Positions 1-8,363 of a stretch of DNA of 64,000 nucleotides are shown here, piece after piece. Numbering within the stretch: the stretch's first letter is position 1; each line of letters starts with the position of its first letter. The notes under the pieces are model-generated. The model had not been told where the DNA came from, ran no database searches, and worked only from the letters and a program-made list of their open reading frames with translations. Made by a program: the position numbers and the translations under genes. Source of the stretch: Gp6-AA45 sp035652075 (GTDB lineage Bacteria > Acidobacteriota > Vicinamibacteria > Vicinamibacterales > CAVVIG01); NCBI GenBank assembly GCA_035652075.1, contig DASREL010000015.1, positions 1 through 64,000 of the forward strand. The letters are read 5' to 3'.

Positions 1-165
1 CGAGCCGGCGAGATGGCCGATCCCGTTCAACAACATGATCGCGGCGTCCGGAATCGCGAGGATGCGCAGCGCGCGGACGTCGAGAAACCCGGTGAGCACT
101 TCGTCGGCCACGTGGCGAGCCAGCGCGATCGTCAGCGCGAGCCAGGCGTGGCCGAACGACCGCAT
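1..165 (-). CDS. Partial protein of unknown function, N-terminal 55 codons only
   Basis: An ATG at 165-163 lies 1 base past the TGA of the DinB-like gene (169-167) and opens a frame that runs off the left edge. The visible residues are mildly hydrophobic and contain an HVADE segment and a later NGIGH. This is reminiscent of small HXXEE-type membrane proteins, but the piece is too short to assign. The spacing suggests cotranscription with the DinB-like gene. Seen: open frame and tight spacing. Inferred: it is a real gene and possibly membrane-bound. Confidence 0.45.
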   Translation of the reverse strand, partial: MRSFGHAWLALTIALARHVADEVLTGFLDVRALRILAIPDAAIMLLNGIGHLAGS

Positions 166-166
166 G

Positions 167-700
167 TCAAGCCTTGCCTTGGGCTGCCTCGCGCGCCTGA
201 CGCGCATCGTAACTTTCGCCGTAGATCGACGGTACCTTCGCGCCCATCGGACGCAGATACATCGACAGCTGGCCGCGATGGTGGATGGAGTGCCGCAGCG
301 CGAAGTCGACGTACGCGATCGCCGGCAACTGCATCATCCCGCGGAAGTCGACGATCTTCACGAGTTTGTCCGCGGACAGCGCCTGCAACGCCGCCACATC
401 GTCGGCATAATTCTTCGCATACCACCGGTTCACGTCGGACGCGGTCCGCACCGAGTCAGGTTTGGGCATCGGCGTCAGGTCGAACGCGCCGTTGTTCACC
501 GCGCTCAGAAAGCGATGCTCGGTGGTGACGATGTGCCACGCGAGGTTGATGGCGCTCATCGAGATGCTGTCGGGTGTGTAGTCGACCTTCGCGTCTGGAA
601 TTGCTTCGATGACGCGTTTGGTCGTCGGGTGCTCGCGGTCGAGCGCAGGAAGCAGGGTCTGGAGGACGACGGTCACGTTGTCGGGTGTTAAGTGCGTCAT
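167..700 (-). CDS. DinB-family putative metal-dependent protein
   Basis: A 177-residue protein of the DinB/YfiT-like four-helix-bundle superfamily, whose members bind a divalent metal through three histidines and include thiol-dependent transferases. Candidate ligands are the His in NLAWH (about residue 50) and the two His of HSIHHRGQ (about residue 138), followed by the typical LRPMG segment. The length is normal for the family. No substrate can be inferred. The downstream partial gene starts 1 base after its stop, so the two are probably one transcript. It is not the SOS gene dinB (polymerase IV). Confidence 0.8.
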   Translation of the reverse strand: MTHLTPDNVTVVLQTLLPALDREHPTTKRVIEAIPDAKVDYTPDSISMSAINLAWHIVTTEHRFLSAVNNGAFDLTPMPKPDSVRTASDVNRWYAKNYADDVAALQALSADKLVKIVDFRGMMQLPAIAYVDFALRHSIHHRGQLSMYLRPMGAKVPSIYGESYDARQAREAAQGKA

Positions 701-718
701 GGACCGATCTTATTCCCT

Positions 719-1029
719 GTCGGGATTCGGGGTTCGGGATTCGTCGGATCACGCTGCCGCGTTGCATTTGTAGCGCGAAAGGCTTTAGCCGAGCGGTGTC
801 GACGCAAAGCTGTCTCGCTCCGGCGAGCCGTTGGAGCTCATGCCCGAAAAACGTCGCTCCGCTTCCGGCCCTTACGCTTCCGCGGTGGGCCCGTGCTGGT
901 TATCGCAACGCCGTGCGATCAACTCAGGAAAGAACAGGCATAAAAAAACAGGGCGGGTCCGACAGGACCCGCCCTACAGCGTGACGCTGTGATCTAACGA
1001 ATCCCGAATCCCGACGCCCGAATCCCGGC
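719..1029. repeat. Intergenic composite element with terminal inverted CGAATCC heptamers
   Basis: This roughly 310-bp gene-free stretch is bounded on the left by about three ATTCGGG heptamers (719-743) and on the right by their inverted copies (CGAATCC units, 997-1028). Next to the heptamers, GGATCACGCTG on the left is partly mirrored by CAGCGTGA and GTGATC on the right, which extends the terminal inverted repeats. The interior codes for nothing convincing; it contains a 10-bp-stem hairpin (951-974) that serves nrdJ. It may be a small non-autonomous repeat element. Confidence 0.55.
942..974 (-). terminator. Rho-independent terminator of nrdJ
   Basis: A perfect 10-bp stem (GGGCGGGTCC / GGACCCGCCC) with a 4-base loop sits 56 bases downstream of the nrdJ stop codon. 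On the minus strand it is followed within 2 bases by seven T residues (942-948). This is the textbook form of an intrinsic terminator reading leftward. Confidence 0.85.
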
Positions 1030-1030
1030 G

Positions 1031-3877
1031 TTAGGCGCAGCCCGACGTATTTCCGCAGTTGACGCACTTGTAGCACGCGCCGCTGCGGATCATGATCGAG
1101 CCACAGGTCGAGCACGGCGGCGCGTCTTCCTGGTTCTGGATCGTCGAATGCGGATTCGCAGCCTGTCGCGCCGTAGCTGCCGCCACCGGTTCGTCGGCAG
1201 CGGAGGCGGACTGCGCAGGTTCAGCGTGCCCGTTCGTGTCTTCCAGTTCGCGACCGTTCACGCCGGCGTGGAACTGCGCTTCGGGCGACAGGAACTTCGA
1301 CGCGAGCCACCGGAAGATGTAGTCCACGATCGATTTCGCGAACCGGATCTCCGGGTTCTTCGTCATGCCCGACGGCTCGAACCGCACATGGCTGAACTTG
1401 TCGACGAGCGCCTGCAGCGGAACGCCGTACTGCAAGGCGTAGGAGATCGCCTGCGCGAACGCGTCCGCGAACCCGCTGATCGTCGAGCCTTCCTTCGCCA
1501 TCACCAGGAAGATCTCGCCCGGCATGCCGTCTTCGAACAGGCCGACGGTGATGTAGCCCTCGTGACCCTGGATGTCGAACTTGTGCGTGATGGCGTGGCG
1601 TTCGTCCGGCAACTTCCGGCGGACCGGCGTGCGCGCGAGCGCCGCGGCCGCTTCGGTCACGAGCTCCGACGCCGACTTGTCCCTCGACGTGTTGAGCGGC
1701 TGCGTGCGCTTGCTGCCATCGCGGTAGATCGAGATCGCCTTCGCGCCCAGTTTCCACGACTGGATGTAGGCCTGCATGATCTCGTCAACGGTCGCTTCTT
1801 TCGGCACGTTGACCGTCTTGCTGATCGCGCCCGAGATGAACGGCTGCGTCGCGCCCATCATCTTGATGTGACCCATGTAGTGGATCGAGCGCTGACCTTT
1901 CGCCGCCTTGAACGCGCAGTCGAACACCGGCAGGTGCGATTCCTTGAGGCCCGGCGCTCCTTCGATCGTTTCGTTCTCGTCGATGTACTTGATGATCGCG
2001 TCGACCTGCGGTTGCGTGTAGCCGAGCTTCCGCAGCGCCATCGGCACCGTCTGGTTGACGATCTTCATCATGCCGCCGCCGACGAGCTTCTTGTACTTGA
2101 CGAGCGCGATATCCGGTTCGACGCCGGTCGTATCGCAGTCCATCATGAAGCCGATCGTGCCGGTCGGCGCGAGCACGGTGGCCTGCGCGTTCCGGTAGCC
2201 GTGCTCCTCACCCAACTCCACCGCATCGTCCCACGACGACTTCGCCGCCTGATAGAGATCGGGCGGAACGTTGCGCGAGTTGACGTCGCGCATGGCATCG
2301 CGGTGCTTGCGCATGACGCGCAGGAACGGATCGCGATTCTGCTCGTACCCCGTGAACGGACCGCCGTGATCGCGCGCGATGCGCGACGACTGCGCGTACG
2401 CTTCGCCCGTCATCAGCGCCGTGAGCGCCGCGGCGTAATCGCGACCGGCGTCGCTGTCGTACGGCAGGCCGCGCGACATCAGCAGCGCCCCGAGGTTCGC
2501 ATACCCGAGGCCGAGCGGGCGATACGCGTGCGAGTTCTTGCCGATGGACGGCGTCGGGTAGCTCGCGTTGTCGACGATGATTTCCTGCGCGGTGATCAGC
2601 GTGCGAATCGCCGCCTTGTACGACACGACGTCGAACTCGCCGTCGTCCTTGACGAACTTCATCAGGTTGATCGACGCCAGGTTGCACGCCGAATCGTTGA
2701 GGAACATGTACTCCGAGCACGGATTGCTCGCGTAGATCCGATCCGTGTTCGGGCAGGTGTGCCACTCGTTGATCGTCGTGTCGAACTGCATCCCCGGGTC
2801 GCCGCACACGTGCGTGCCTTCGGAGATCAGGTGCATCAGGTCGCGCGCCTTGTACGCGTCAACCACCTTCGATTTGTCGGTGACCGCATGCGTCTCCCAC
2901 ACGCCGTCGTCCATGACCGCGCGCATGAAGTCGTCGGTGACGCGGACGCTGTTGTTCGAGTTCTGGAAGAACACCGACGAGTACGCCGGACCGGTAAACG
3001 ATCCGTCGTAGCCGGCGTCAATCAGCGCCCATGCTTTCTTCTCTTCTTCGACCTTGCAGTTGATGAAGTCGACGATGTCGGGGTGATCGGCGTCGAGGAT
3101 GACCATCTTCGCCGCGCGGCGCGTCTTGCCGCCCGATTTGATCACGCCGGCAAACGCGTCGTAGCCCTTCATGAACGACACCGGACCCGACGCCGTGCCG
3201 CCGCCCGCGAGCAGTTCCTTGCTCGAGCGGATCGCCGACAGGTTCGTGCCGGTGCCCGATCCGAACTTGAAGAGCATCCCTTCGGTCCGCGCCAGCGTCA
3301 GGATCGAATCCATCGTGTCCTGGACCGAATTGATGAAGCACGCCGAGCACTGCGGCGCTTTCTCGAAGCCGCAGTTGAACCACACCGGACTATTAAACGC
3401 CGCCTTCTGGTAGACGAGGATGTGCTTGAGATCGTCGCTGAACGCCTGCAGGTCCGCGTCGGCCGCGAAGTACTTCTGCGTGCGCGCCCACTCGGTGATC
3501 GTGTTGACGACGCGGCCGATCAGCTGCTTGACGCTGTATTCGCGCTCGGGCGTGCCGAGCTGGCCGCGGAAATATTTCGAGACGACGATGTTGGTCGCCT
3601 GCTGCGACCACGCCTTCGGGATCTCGACGTCACGCTGCTCGAACACGACGTTGCCGCGTTCGTTTCCGATAACCGCATGGCGGAGCTCCCATTCCACTTC
3701 ATCGAATGGGTCGACGCCGGCTTCGGTGAAGAATCGCGGGAATGTTAATCCCGGTGCCGATGCGGACTTCGCTTTCGCGCGTCCCGCCTCGACCGTCGTG
3801 CCGACATGACTGCCGACACTCTCCCCCACACTCTGCTGTCCAGCGCTCGCGGCTTGGTAAGCAGCGCGTTCCTTCAT
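1031..3877 (-). CDS. nrdJ: Adenosylcobalamin-dependent (class II) ribonucleotide reductase
   Basis: This 948-residue enzyme reduces ribonucleotides to deoxyribonucleotides using a cobalamin-derived thiyl radical, independent of oxygen. Visible landmarks are FNSPVWFNCG and QCSACFI near residue 165-180, the active-site block NPCSEY followed by ACNLASINL, and PTGTIGFMMDCDTTG. The C-terminal tail carries two CxxC pairs (CSTC, CYKCVNCG) that form a zinc-ribbon. A start 54 bases further upstream is possible, but the ATG at 3877 has a strong GGGAGG 5 bases before it, so I chose that. The gene stands alone with its own promoter and terminator. Finding only class II here fits an organism that can obtain cobalamin. 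Confidence 0.96.
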   Translation of the reverse strand: MKERAAYQAASAGQQSVGESVGSHVGTTVEAGRAKAKSASAPGLTFPRFFTEAGVDPFDEVEWELRHAVIGNERGNVVFEQRDVEIPKAWSQQATNIVVSKYFRGQLGTPEREYSVKQLIGRVVNTITEWARTQKYFAADADLQAFSDDLKHILVYQKAAFNSPVWFNCGFEKAPQCSACFINSVQDTMDSILTLARTEGMLFKFGSGTGTNLSAIRSSKELLAGGGTASGPVSFMKGYDAFAGVIKSGGKTRRAAKMVILDADHPDIVDFINCKVEEEKKAWALIDAGYDGSFTGPAYSSVFFQNSNNSVRVTDDFMRAVMDDGVWETHAVTDKSKVVDAYKARDLMHLISEGTHVCGDPGMQFDTTINEWHTCPNTDRIYASNPCSEYMFLNDSACNLASINLMKFVKDDGEFDVVSYKAAIRTLITAQEIIVDNASYPTPSIGKNSHAYRPLGLGYANLGALLMSRGLPYDSDAGRDYAAALTALMTGEAYAQSSRIARDHGGPFTGYEQNRDPFLRVMRKHRDAMRDVNSRNVPPDLYQAAKSSWDDAVELGEEHGYRNAQATVLAPTGTIGFMMDCDTTGVEPDIALVKYKKLVGGGMMKIVNQTVPMALRKLGYTQPQVDAIIKYIDENETIEGAPGLKESHLPVFDCAFKAAKGQRSIHYMGHIKMMGATQPFISGAISKTVNVPKEATVDEIMQAYIQSWKLGAKAISIYRDGSKRTQPLNTSRDKSASELVTEAAAALARTPVRRKLPDERHAITHKFDIQGHEGYITVGLFEDGMPGEIFLVMAKEGSTISGFADAFAQAISYALQYGVPLQALVDKFSHVRFEPSGMTKNPEIRFAKSIVDYIFRWLASKFLSPEAQFHAGVNGRELEDTNGHAEPAQSASAADEPVAAATARQAANPHSTIQNQEDAPPCSTCGSIMIRSGACYKCVNCGNTSGCA

Positions 3878-3882
3878 CGAAA

Positions 3883-3921
3883 CCTCCCGACAGAGACGAC
3901 CACTCCCGGCCCCGCGGGAGG
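3883..3921 (-). promoter_or_regulatory. nrdJ Shine-Dalgarno with complementary upstream segment (possible translational switch)
   Basis: On the minus strand the SD-containing heptamer CGGGAGG (3889-3883) can pair perfectly with CCTCCCG (3921-3915). The same CCTCCCG can instead pair with a nearer CGGGAG (3908-3903). These two hairpins exclude each other: one hides the SD and the other frees it. The pairing is directly visible; a regulatory role is inference. Confidence 0.4.
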
Positions 3922-4049
3922 CAGACGTCAAACTTTGAAATTGGCTAATCGCAACGCTGGCAATCCGCGGAAGCTGGGACTCCCGTGTGGCTCACAACCG
4001 AGAACTGGGGGGTTTCTCTGTCGCTGACCGTGTCGCGTTACGGCGGTCA

Positions 4050-4078
4050 AATATGCGCCCGCCCCGGCGGTTTGTCAA
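4050..4078 (-). promoter_or_regulatory. Sigma-70-type promoter of nrdJ
   Basis: Reading leftward there is a perfect TTGACA (4078-4073), a 17-base spacer and CATATT (4055-4050). The predicted start of transcription is near 4043. That leaves a leader of about 165 bases before the nrdJ start codon, long enough to hold the SD hairpins described at 3883-3921. Confidence 0.65.
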
Positions 4079-4086
4079 GCGTGTAA

Positions 4087-4102
4087 ACACTACTAATTGT
4101 GC
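4087..4102. promoter_or_regulatory. NrdR-box-like sequence
   Basis: The 16 bases ACACTACTAATTGTGC match the NrdR repressor consensus (ACACWATATATWGTGT) at 12 of 16 positions, including both outer half-sites. It lies 8 bases upstream of the nrdJ -35 element. NrdR boxes usually come in pairs about 31-32 bases apart; I could not see a convincing second box, which lowers confidence. Confidence 0.5.
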
Positions 4103-4126
4103 TTTTTATTTAGGGCAATCGCAAGA

Positions 4127-4154
4127 TGTGGATGCCTGTTGAAACTGTGGAAAG
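4127..4154. promoter_or_regulatory. Cluster of three DnaA-box-like nonamers upstream of nrdJ
   Basis: Read on the minus strand, CTTTCCACA (4154-4146), GTTTCAACA (4145-4137) and GCATCCACA (4135-4127) resemble the DnaA box TTWTNCACA at 8, 7 and 7 of 9 positions. All share one orientation, at 9-10-base spacing. DnaA is known to control nrd genes in Escherichia coli. No dnaA, dnaN or other origin-linked gene is nearby. Confidence 0.4.
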
Positions 4155-4382
4155 GCAGGTAGGAGGCTGTCTTTCGACCGCCTCCCGTGGTGCACAGGCA
4201 GGGTGTATAGAAGGGTTTTTGTCTCCCCGCAGATTGCGAGAAGAACGAGGTTGACCCTCTAAAGAGCAAGCGCGGTGCCACGCAATATCGCCGTGATCTT
4301 CGCGAAACGCTGACGTTTGACAGTTGAGATGAGAAGAAAAGTTCAGCCGCTGTGTAAGGGCTTGCCCTGACCGAACCGGAAG
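4155..4382. other. Remaining intergenic region between the lipoprotein gene and the nrdJ control region
   Basis: No gene is supported here. The only structure I see is a GGAGGC/GCCTCC stem (4162-4167 with 4180-4185, 12-base loop), flanked by direct repeats of GGCAGG (4154-4159 and 4197-4202). An open frame of 62 codons on the minus strand (4093-4281) shows no start signal or protein-like composition. Confidence 0.4.
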
Positions 4383-4964
4383 CTACCGACCGGCCAGCTG
4401 AACCGCAAGCGACGCCGCTTTGTCCGCTAGTGTTTTGGCGAACACCAGATTCTTCGCGCGAATCGCTTCGTCCGCTTGACGGATGATTCGCTTGGCAGTG
4501 TCGTACTGATTGCGCGCGTCTGAATTCAACGCGCGGTAGTCGACGCGATTGAGATCGGTGTTCGCGCGCGCGAGCGTCGCGCGAATCGTCCGTTCCGCTT
4601 CACCTTCCGCCGTCGTCGGCATCGTCTGGAGTGGCGCCGCGGGACGCGGCGCTTCTTCCGGCTTCGGCGGTTCGGCCGAGGGCGCAGGCGCGGCTTCGGG
4701 TTGCGCCGGCTGCGGTGGCCGCTGCGGATCGGTCCGTGGCTGCTCCCGCGGCGACGGTGCGTTGCGGCGCGGCGGGGCGGTCCGCGCAGGTTCTTGCGGC
4801 AGTGGAACGGGTACGGGCGTGTCGGTTTCCGTCGGCTCGACGTCGTGCTCCGGCGGCAGCGGCACGTCGAGCGGCGGGTTGTCCGGCGACACCTTCGCGT
4901 GCGCACGCGTGCACCCGGCGGCAGCCAGCGTCAGCAGCGCGACGAGCGCGATCGTCGATCTCAT
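4383..4964 (-). CDS. Proline-rich lipoprotein, unknown function
   Basis: A 193-residue secreted protein with a lipoprotein signal (LTLAAAGC, lipidated Cys at residue 18). A long proline/glutamate-rich spacer runs to about residue 115. The C-terminal 70 residues are helical and charged (ERTIRATLARANTDL to KTLADKAASLAVQLAG) and resemble the helical domains of periplasmic accessory lipoproteins. The ATG overlaps the kinase stop codon as ATGA, so translation is coupled to the sensor kinase upstream. An earlier in-frame start would lie inside the kinase gene. It might be an envelope accessory to the kinase; this is inference. Confidence 0.75.
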   Translation of the reverse strand: MRSTIALVALLTLAAAGCTRAHAKVSPDNPPLDVPLPPEHDVEPTETDTPVPVPLPQEPARTAPPRRNAPSPREQPRTDPQRPPQPAQPEAAPAPSAEPPKPEEAPRPAAPLQTMPTTAEGEAERTIRATLARANTDLNRVDYRALNSDARNQYDTAKRIIRQADEAIRAKNLVFAKTLADKAASLAVQLAGR

Positions 4965-6733
4965 GTCTGCGGCAGCAGGACCGTAAACGTCGTCCCCGCC
5001 CCTGGGGTCGACTGTACCTCGATTTCGCCGTCGTGCATCTGCACGGTGCGATACACCATGGACAGGCCGATCCCGCTGCCTTTCTCCTTCGTCGTGAAAT
5101 ACAGGTTGAAGATTTTCTCGAGATGCTCCGGTTTGATGCCGACGCCGGTGTCGGCAAAACGAATCGCCACGCGCCGGTCTCGCGCGGGGCTGCACTCGAT
5201 CCGCAGCGTGCCGCCGTTGGGCATCGCCTGGCACGCATTCAACGCCAGATTCAGGAATGCCTGGCGCAACATCGCGGGATCGCCGTTGACGTCCGGGACG
5301 TTGCCGCACTCGACGATCAACTGCACGTGGCGCCGGTCCGCTTCGGGCTGCACGATCGGGATGACCTCCTCGAACAGCGCCGACAGCTGGACCGGCTGCA
5401 GCTTGAGATCTTCGGGCCGCGAGAACTTCAGGAAGCCCTGCATCACCTCGTCGAGTCGTTTGATCTCGTTCGCGATGATGTCGACGTGCGTGCCGGCATC
5501 GTCGCTTTCGGCAACGGCGACGCCGATGCCCGGTTTCGCCGCGCGCGACGCGACTTTCTGCCGGAGCAACTCGAGGTGAATCATCATCGCGTTCAGCGGG
5601 TTCTTCACTTCGTGCGCGACGCCCGCCGACAATCGTCCGAGCGCCGCCAGCTTCCGCGAGTATCGAATCGTCGACTGCACCTGGCTGAGATATTCCAGAT
5701 TGCGCGCAACCAGCATGATCCCGACGAGCTGTCCTTTCGGATCGGTGATCGTGTGCGTCATCACCAGCCGGTCGCCCGCGTCACCGAATCGCGCCGACAC
5801 GGGCCCGCGTGATTGTCGCGACATCAGGGTCTCTTCGACCAGCTTGGTGACGGTGGCGTCGGCCGGCGGCAACGCGCGCATCGCCGGGTTCGTGAACATC
5901 AGTTGCCCGCGCGGATCCACGATCGCGACGGCATCTTCGAGGTGCTCGACGGCCGACTCGAGGTTTGCGACCTGCCCCGCCATCTGCGAGCGGTCAGCCG
6001 ACAGCTGCGCGCTGACGGTGTTGAAGAAGTTTCCGAGCTCGCCGAACTCGTCCTGCTGGTTGAGATCGAGGCGGACGCCGAACTCGCCCTGGCCAAGTCG
6101 CGTCAAGCCGCTGCGGATGACGTGAATCGGCCGCAGCAGCAGTTGCGCGAGCACCATCGCGCCGAGCACCGACACCGCAAGCGCCGCGAGCGCCGTCACC
6201 GCGGCCGGCCGCAGCGCCTGCTGCAGCTCGTCGCGAATCAGCAGCGTGGAGACGCCGATCCGGATCGATCCGAAATCAGTGTCGCCGAGCAACAACGGCT
6301 TCCGGAATTCGAGTGCCTTCCCCTGACCGGAGTACACGGCCAGCAACTGATCGAACGCCGACTTGTTCAGCAGCGACTGAATCGGCTCGCCCGCCGTCAA
6401 AATCTGTCCCTCGAGCGAGCGATCGTTGTGGACGACCGCAAATCCCTTGACGTCGGCGATCGTGGCGTACGTCACGTTGTCCGAGTAGAGGCTCGCCTCG
6501 AGCATCGTCCGCAACCCGGAATCCGCTTTCAGCGCCTGATATGGATCGCCGGTCGTGACGACTTCGCGCGCGCGCTGCCAGATCGCGTTCGCGAGCAGCT
6601 CCGCGCGTCCACGCGTCTCGCCGAGGCTGACCTGCGCGAGCCGCGACAGGTGCAGCAGGCTCAGGACGACGACGACCGATCCGACGATCGTCGTGACGCC
6701 GAGCACCTGCTTGCCCTTGATGCCTAAGCGCAT
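4961..6733 (-). CDS. Membrane sensor histidine kinase (NtrB-like)
   Basis: A 590-residue kinase with transmembrane helices near residues 9-30 and 178-200 enclosing a periplasmic sensor region of about 150 residues. It continues with HAMP (201-255), a PAS-like segment (260-345), a dimerisation domain with phospho-acceptor His374 in GVAHEVKNPL, and a HATPase domain with N-box NLALNACQAM and DTGVGI. The ATG at 6733 follows the repeat array at 6748-6868. An earlier start would translate that array into cysteine/histidine-rich sequence with no signal character, so I rejected it. It lies downstream of a sigma-54 response regulator, its likely partner. Confidence 0.92.
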   Translation of the reverse strand: MRLGIKGKQVLGVTTIVGSVVVVLSLLHLSRLAQVSLGETRGRAELLANAIWQRAREVVTTGDPYQALKADSGLRTMLEASLYSDNVTYATIADVKGFAVVHNDRSLEGQILTAGEPIQSLLNKSAFDQLLAVYSGQGKALEFRKPLLLGDTDFGSIRIGVSTLLIRDELQQALRPAAVTALAALAVSVLGAMVLAQLLLRPIHVIRSGLTRLGQGEFGVRLDLNQQDEFGELGNFFNTVSAQLSADRSQMAGQVANLESAVEHLEDAVAIVDPRGQLMFTNPAMRALPPADATVTKLVEETLMSRQSRGPVSARFGDAGDRLVMTHTITDPKGQLVGIMLVARNLEYLSQVQSTIRYSRKLAALGRLSAGVAHEVKNPLNAMMIHLELLRQKVASRAAKPGIGVAVAESDDAGTHVDIIANEIKRLDEVMQGFLKFSRPEDLKLQPVQLSALFEEVIPIVQPEADRRHVQLIVECGNVPDVNGDPAMLRQAFLNLALNACQAMPNGGTLRIECSPARDRRVAIRFADTGVGIKPEHLEKIFNLYFTTKEKGSGIGLSMVYRTVQMHDGEIEVQSTPGAGTTFTVLLPQT

Positions 6734-6747
6734 GTCAGGAACGATTC

Positions 6748-6868
6748 GGTGGTGCAGGGTGCACGGTGCAGGGTGCAACGTGCATCGGTGCAAGGTGCAC
6801 AGGTGCGGAGTGCGCCGGTGCACGTCGCACCACACCCTGCACCCTGCACCCGTGCATCCTGCACCACC
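6748..6868. repeat. Inverted GGTGCAN heptamer array between regulator and kinase genes
   Basis: About ten imperfect copies of the heptamer GGTGCAN run rightward from 6748 and are followed by inverted copies (CCCTGCA, TGCACCC). The outer ends GGTGGTGCAGG (6748-6758) and CCTGCACCACC (6858-6868) are perfect inverted repeats. The array fills almost the whole gap between the regulator stop (6878) and the kinase start (6733). It could fold as one long hairpin in the transcript. Confidence 0.85.
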
Positions 6869-6877
6869 GCCGGCATG

Positions 6878-8302
6878 CTACTCCGGCTTCTTTCTAAGTC
6901 TAAGTTTGTTCAGTTTGTTGTGGAGCGTCTTCAGCGAGATGCCGAGAATCTCGGCGGCGCGCGTCTTGTTGTCGCGCGTGTGCTCGAGCGTCATCAGGAT
7001 CAGGCGTCGCTCGGCCTCTTCGACCGTCGTGCCTGGCGCCAGCGCGAGCTGCGGCTGGTGCTCGGGCGGCGGTTCTTCCGCGAGGATCGGCGGGAGGTGC
7101 TTCGACTCGATGAACGGTCCGCCGGACAGAATCGTCGCGCGCTCGATCACGTTGCGAAGCTCGCGCACGTTGCCCGGCCACATGTAGTGCTCGAGGATGC
7201 GCATCGCGTGATGGTCGACGCCCTGGACATTCTTCTGATTGCGCTGATTGAACTCGTTGATGAACGCCTGGATCAGCAGCGGCAAATCCTCCTTGCGTTC
7301 GCGCAATGGCGGCAGCCGGAACGCAAAGACGTTCAAGCGATAGTACAAATCCTCCCGCAGCTTGCCGGCTTTCACCGCTTCGTTCGGCTCGACGTTGGTC
7401 GCGGCGATCACGCGGACGTCGACGGATTGCTCGTTGCGTCCGCCGAGGCGGCGGAACTTCCGTTCCTGCAGGACGCGCAGCAGCTTGACCTGCGTCGCCG
7501 GCGTCATCTCGCCGATTTCGTCGAGGAACAGCGTTCCGCGATCGGCGAGCTCAAAGCAGCCCTGACGACGATCGGCCGCGCCGGTGAACGCCCCTTTCTC
7601 GTGGCCGAAGATCTCGCTCTCGAGCAGCGTTTCCGGGATCGCGGCGCAATTGATCGCGACGAACGGATGCGCCGCTCGTGGACTCAACTGGTGGATCGTC
7701 TGCGCGACGAGCTCTTTGCCCGTGCCCGATTCGCCGGTGATCAGCACGGACGCGCCGGTTGGCGCCGCCTGCTCGACGATTTGATAGATCTTGCGCATCT
7801 CGGGGCTGTTGCCGATGAGCGACCCAAAGTTGCCGTGCTCGCGCAGCTGACGCCGTAGCGCCTTGACCTCGCGCATCGTCTCGAGCCGTTCGACGATCTT
7901 GTCGAGCAGGATCTTCAACCGCTGGATATCGACCGGCTTCGTCAGGTAGTCGTACGCGCCTTCTTTCATCGCCTCGACGGCGGTCTCGACCGTGCCCTGT
8001 GCGGTCAGCAGCAACGTCGTCGCATCCGCGCCCTGCTGCTGGAGCGCCCGCAACAGGCCGAGGCCGTCGAGGCGCGGCATCACGAGATCGCTGATCACGA
8101 TCGCGGGCCGAAAACTCGTGACCTTCTCGAGCGCGTCTTCGCCGTCGCTCGCCGATTCCGCGACGAAGCCCCAACTCTTGACGAGTTGCTCGAGGCCGAT
8201 GCGCGCGGCGGGATCGTCTTCGACGATCAACACGCGCTCTGCGACGACGCGCGCGCTGTCGTCAACCACCGATGTGATCCCGCCTTCAGTTGTTGTCGTC
8301 AC
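6878..8302 (-). CDS. Sigma-54-dependent response regulator (NtrC family)
   Basis: A 474-residue activator of sigma-54 RNA polymerase. The receiver domain (23-140) has phospho-acceptor Asp72 in VISDLVMP, Thr100 and Lys122. The AAA+ domain has Walker A GESGTGKE (190-197), an intact GAFTGA loop that touches sigma-54, and Walker B LFLDEIGE. A Fis-type HTH (KTRAAEILGISLKTLHNKL) ends the protein. All key residues are present, in contrast to the degenerate relative at 53610. It is followed by its likely kinase. A divergent gene with a sigma-54-like promoter at 8364 is a plausible target. Confidence 0.95.
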   Translation of the reverse strand: MTTTTEGGITSVVDDSARVVAERVLIVEDDPAARIGLEQLVKSWGFVAESASDGEDALEKVTSFRPAIVISDLVMPRLDGLGLLRALQQQGADATTLLLTAQGTVETAVEAMKEGAYDYLTKPVDIQRLKILLDKIVERLETMREVKALRRQLREHGNFGSLIGNSPEMRKIYQIVEQAAPTGASVLITGESGTGKELVAQTIHQLSPRAAHPFVAINCAAIPETLLESEIFGHEKGAFTGAADRRQGCFELADRGTLFLDEIGEMTPATQVKLLRVLQERKFRRLGGRNEQSVDVRVIAATNVEPNEAVKAGKLREDLYYRLNVFAFRLPPLRERKEDLPLLIQAFINEFNQRNQKNVQGVDHHAMRILEHYMWPGNVRELRNVIERATILSGGPFIESKHLPPILAEEPPPEHQPQLALAPGTTVEEAERRLILMTLEHTRDNKTRAAEILGISLKTLHNKLNKLRLRKKPE

Positions 8303-8363
8303 GCGAACTCCTCAGCCATGTCATTTTTACATTCTGGGCGCACTGTCGGGCCTTGGCAAGCTC

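Noticed and set aside
1148..3748. An 866-codon open frame on the plus strand, antisense to nrdJ
   Set aside because: It is an arginine-rich mirror of nrdJ caused by high GC codon bias, with no domain pattern.
4081..4260. Chromosomal replication origin, suggested by DnaA-like boxes beside an AT-rich patch
   Set aside because: Only three imperfect boxes, and no dnaA, dnaN, gyrB or other origin-linked genes in 64 kb; a transcriptional role is simpler.
4093..4281. A 62-codon frame in the nrdJ upstream region
   Set aside because: No SD, odd composition, and it covers the NrdR- and DnaA-like sites.
3878..4382. Cobalamin riboswitch upstream of the B12-dependent reductase
   Set aside because: I looked for the B12-box core (AGCCAGGAGACCTGCC type) on the minus strand and did not find it.
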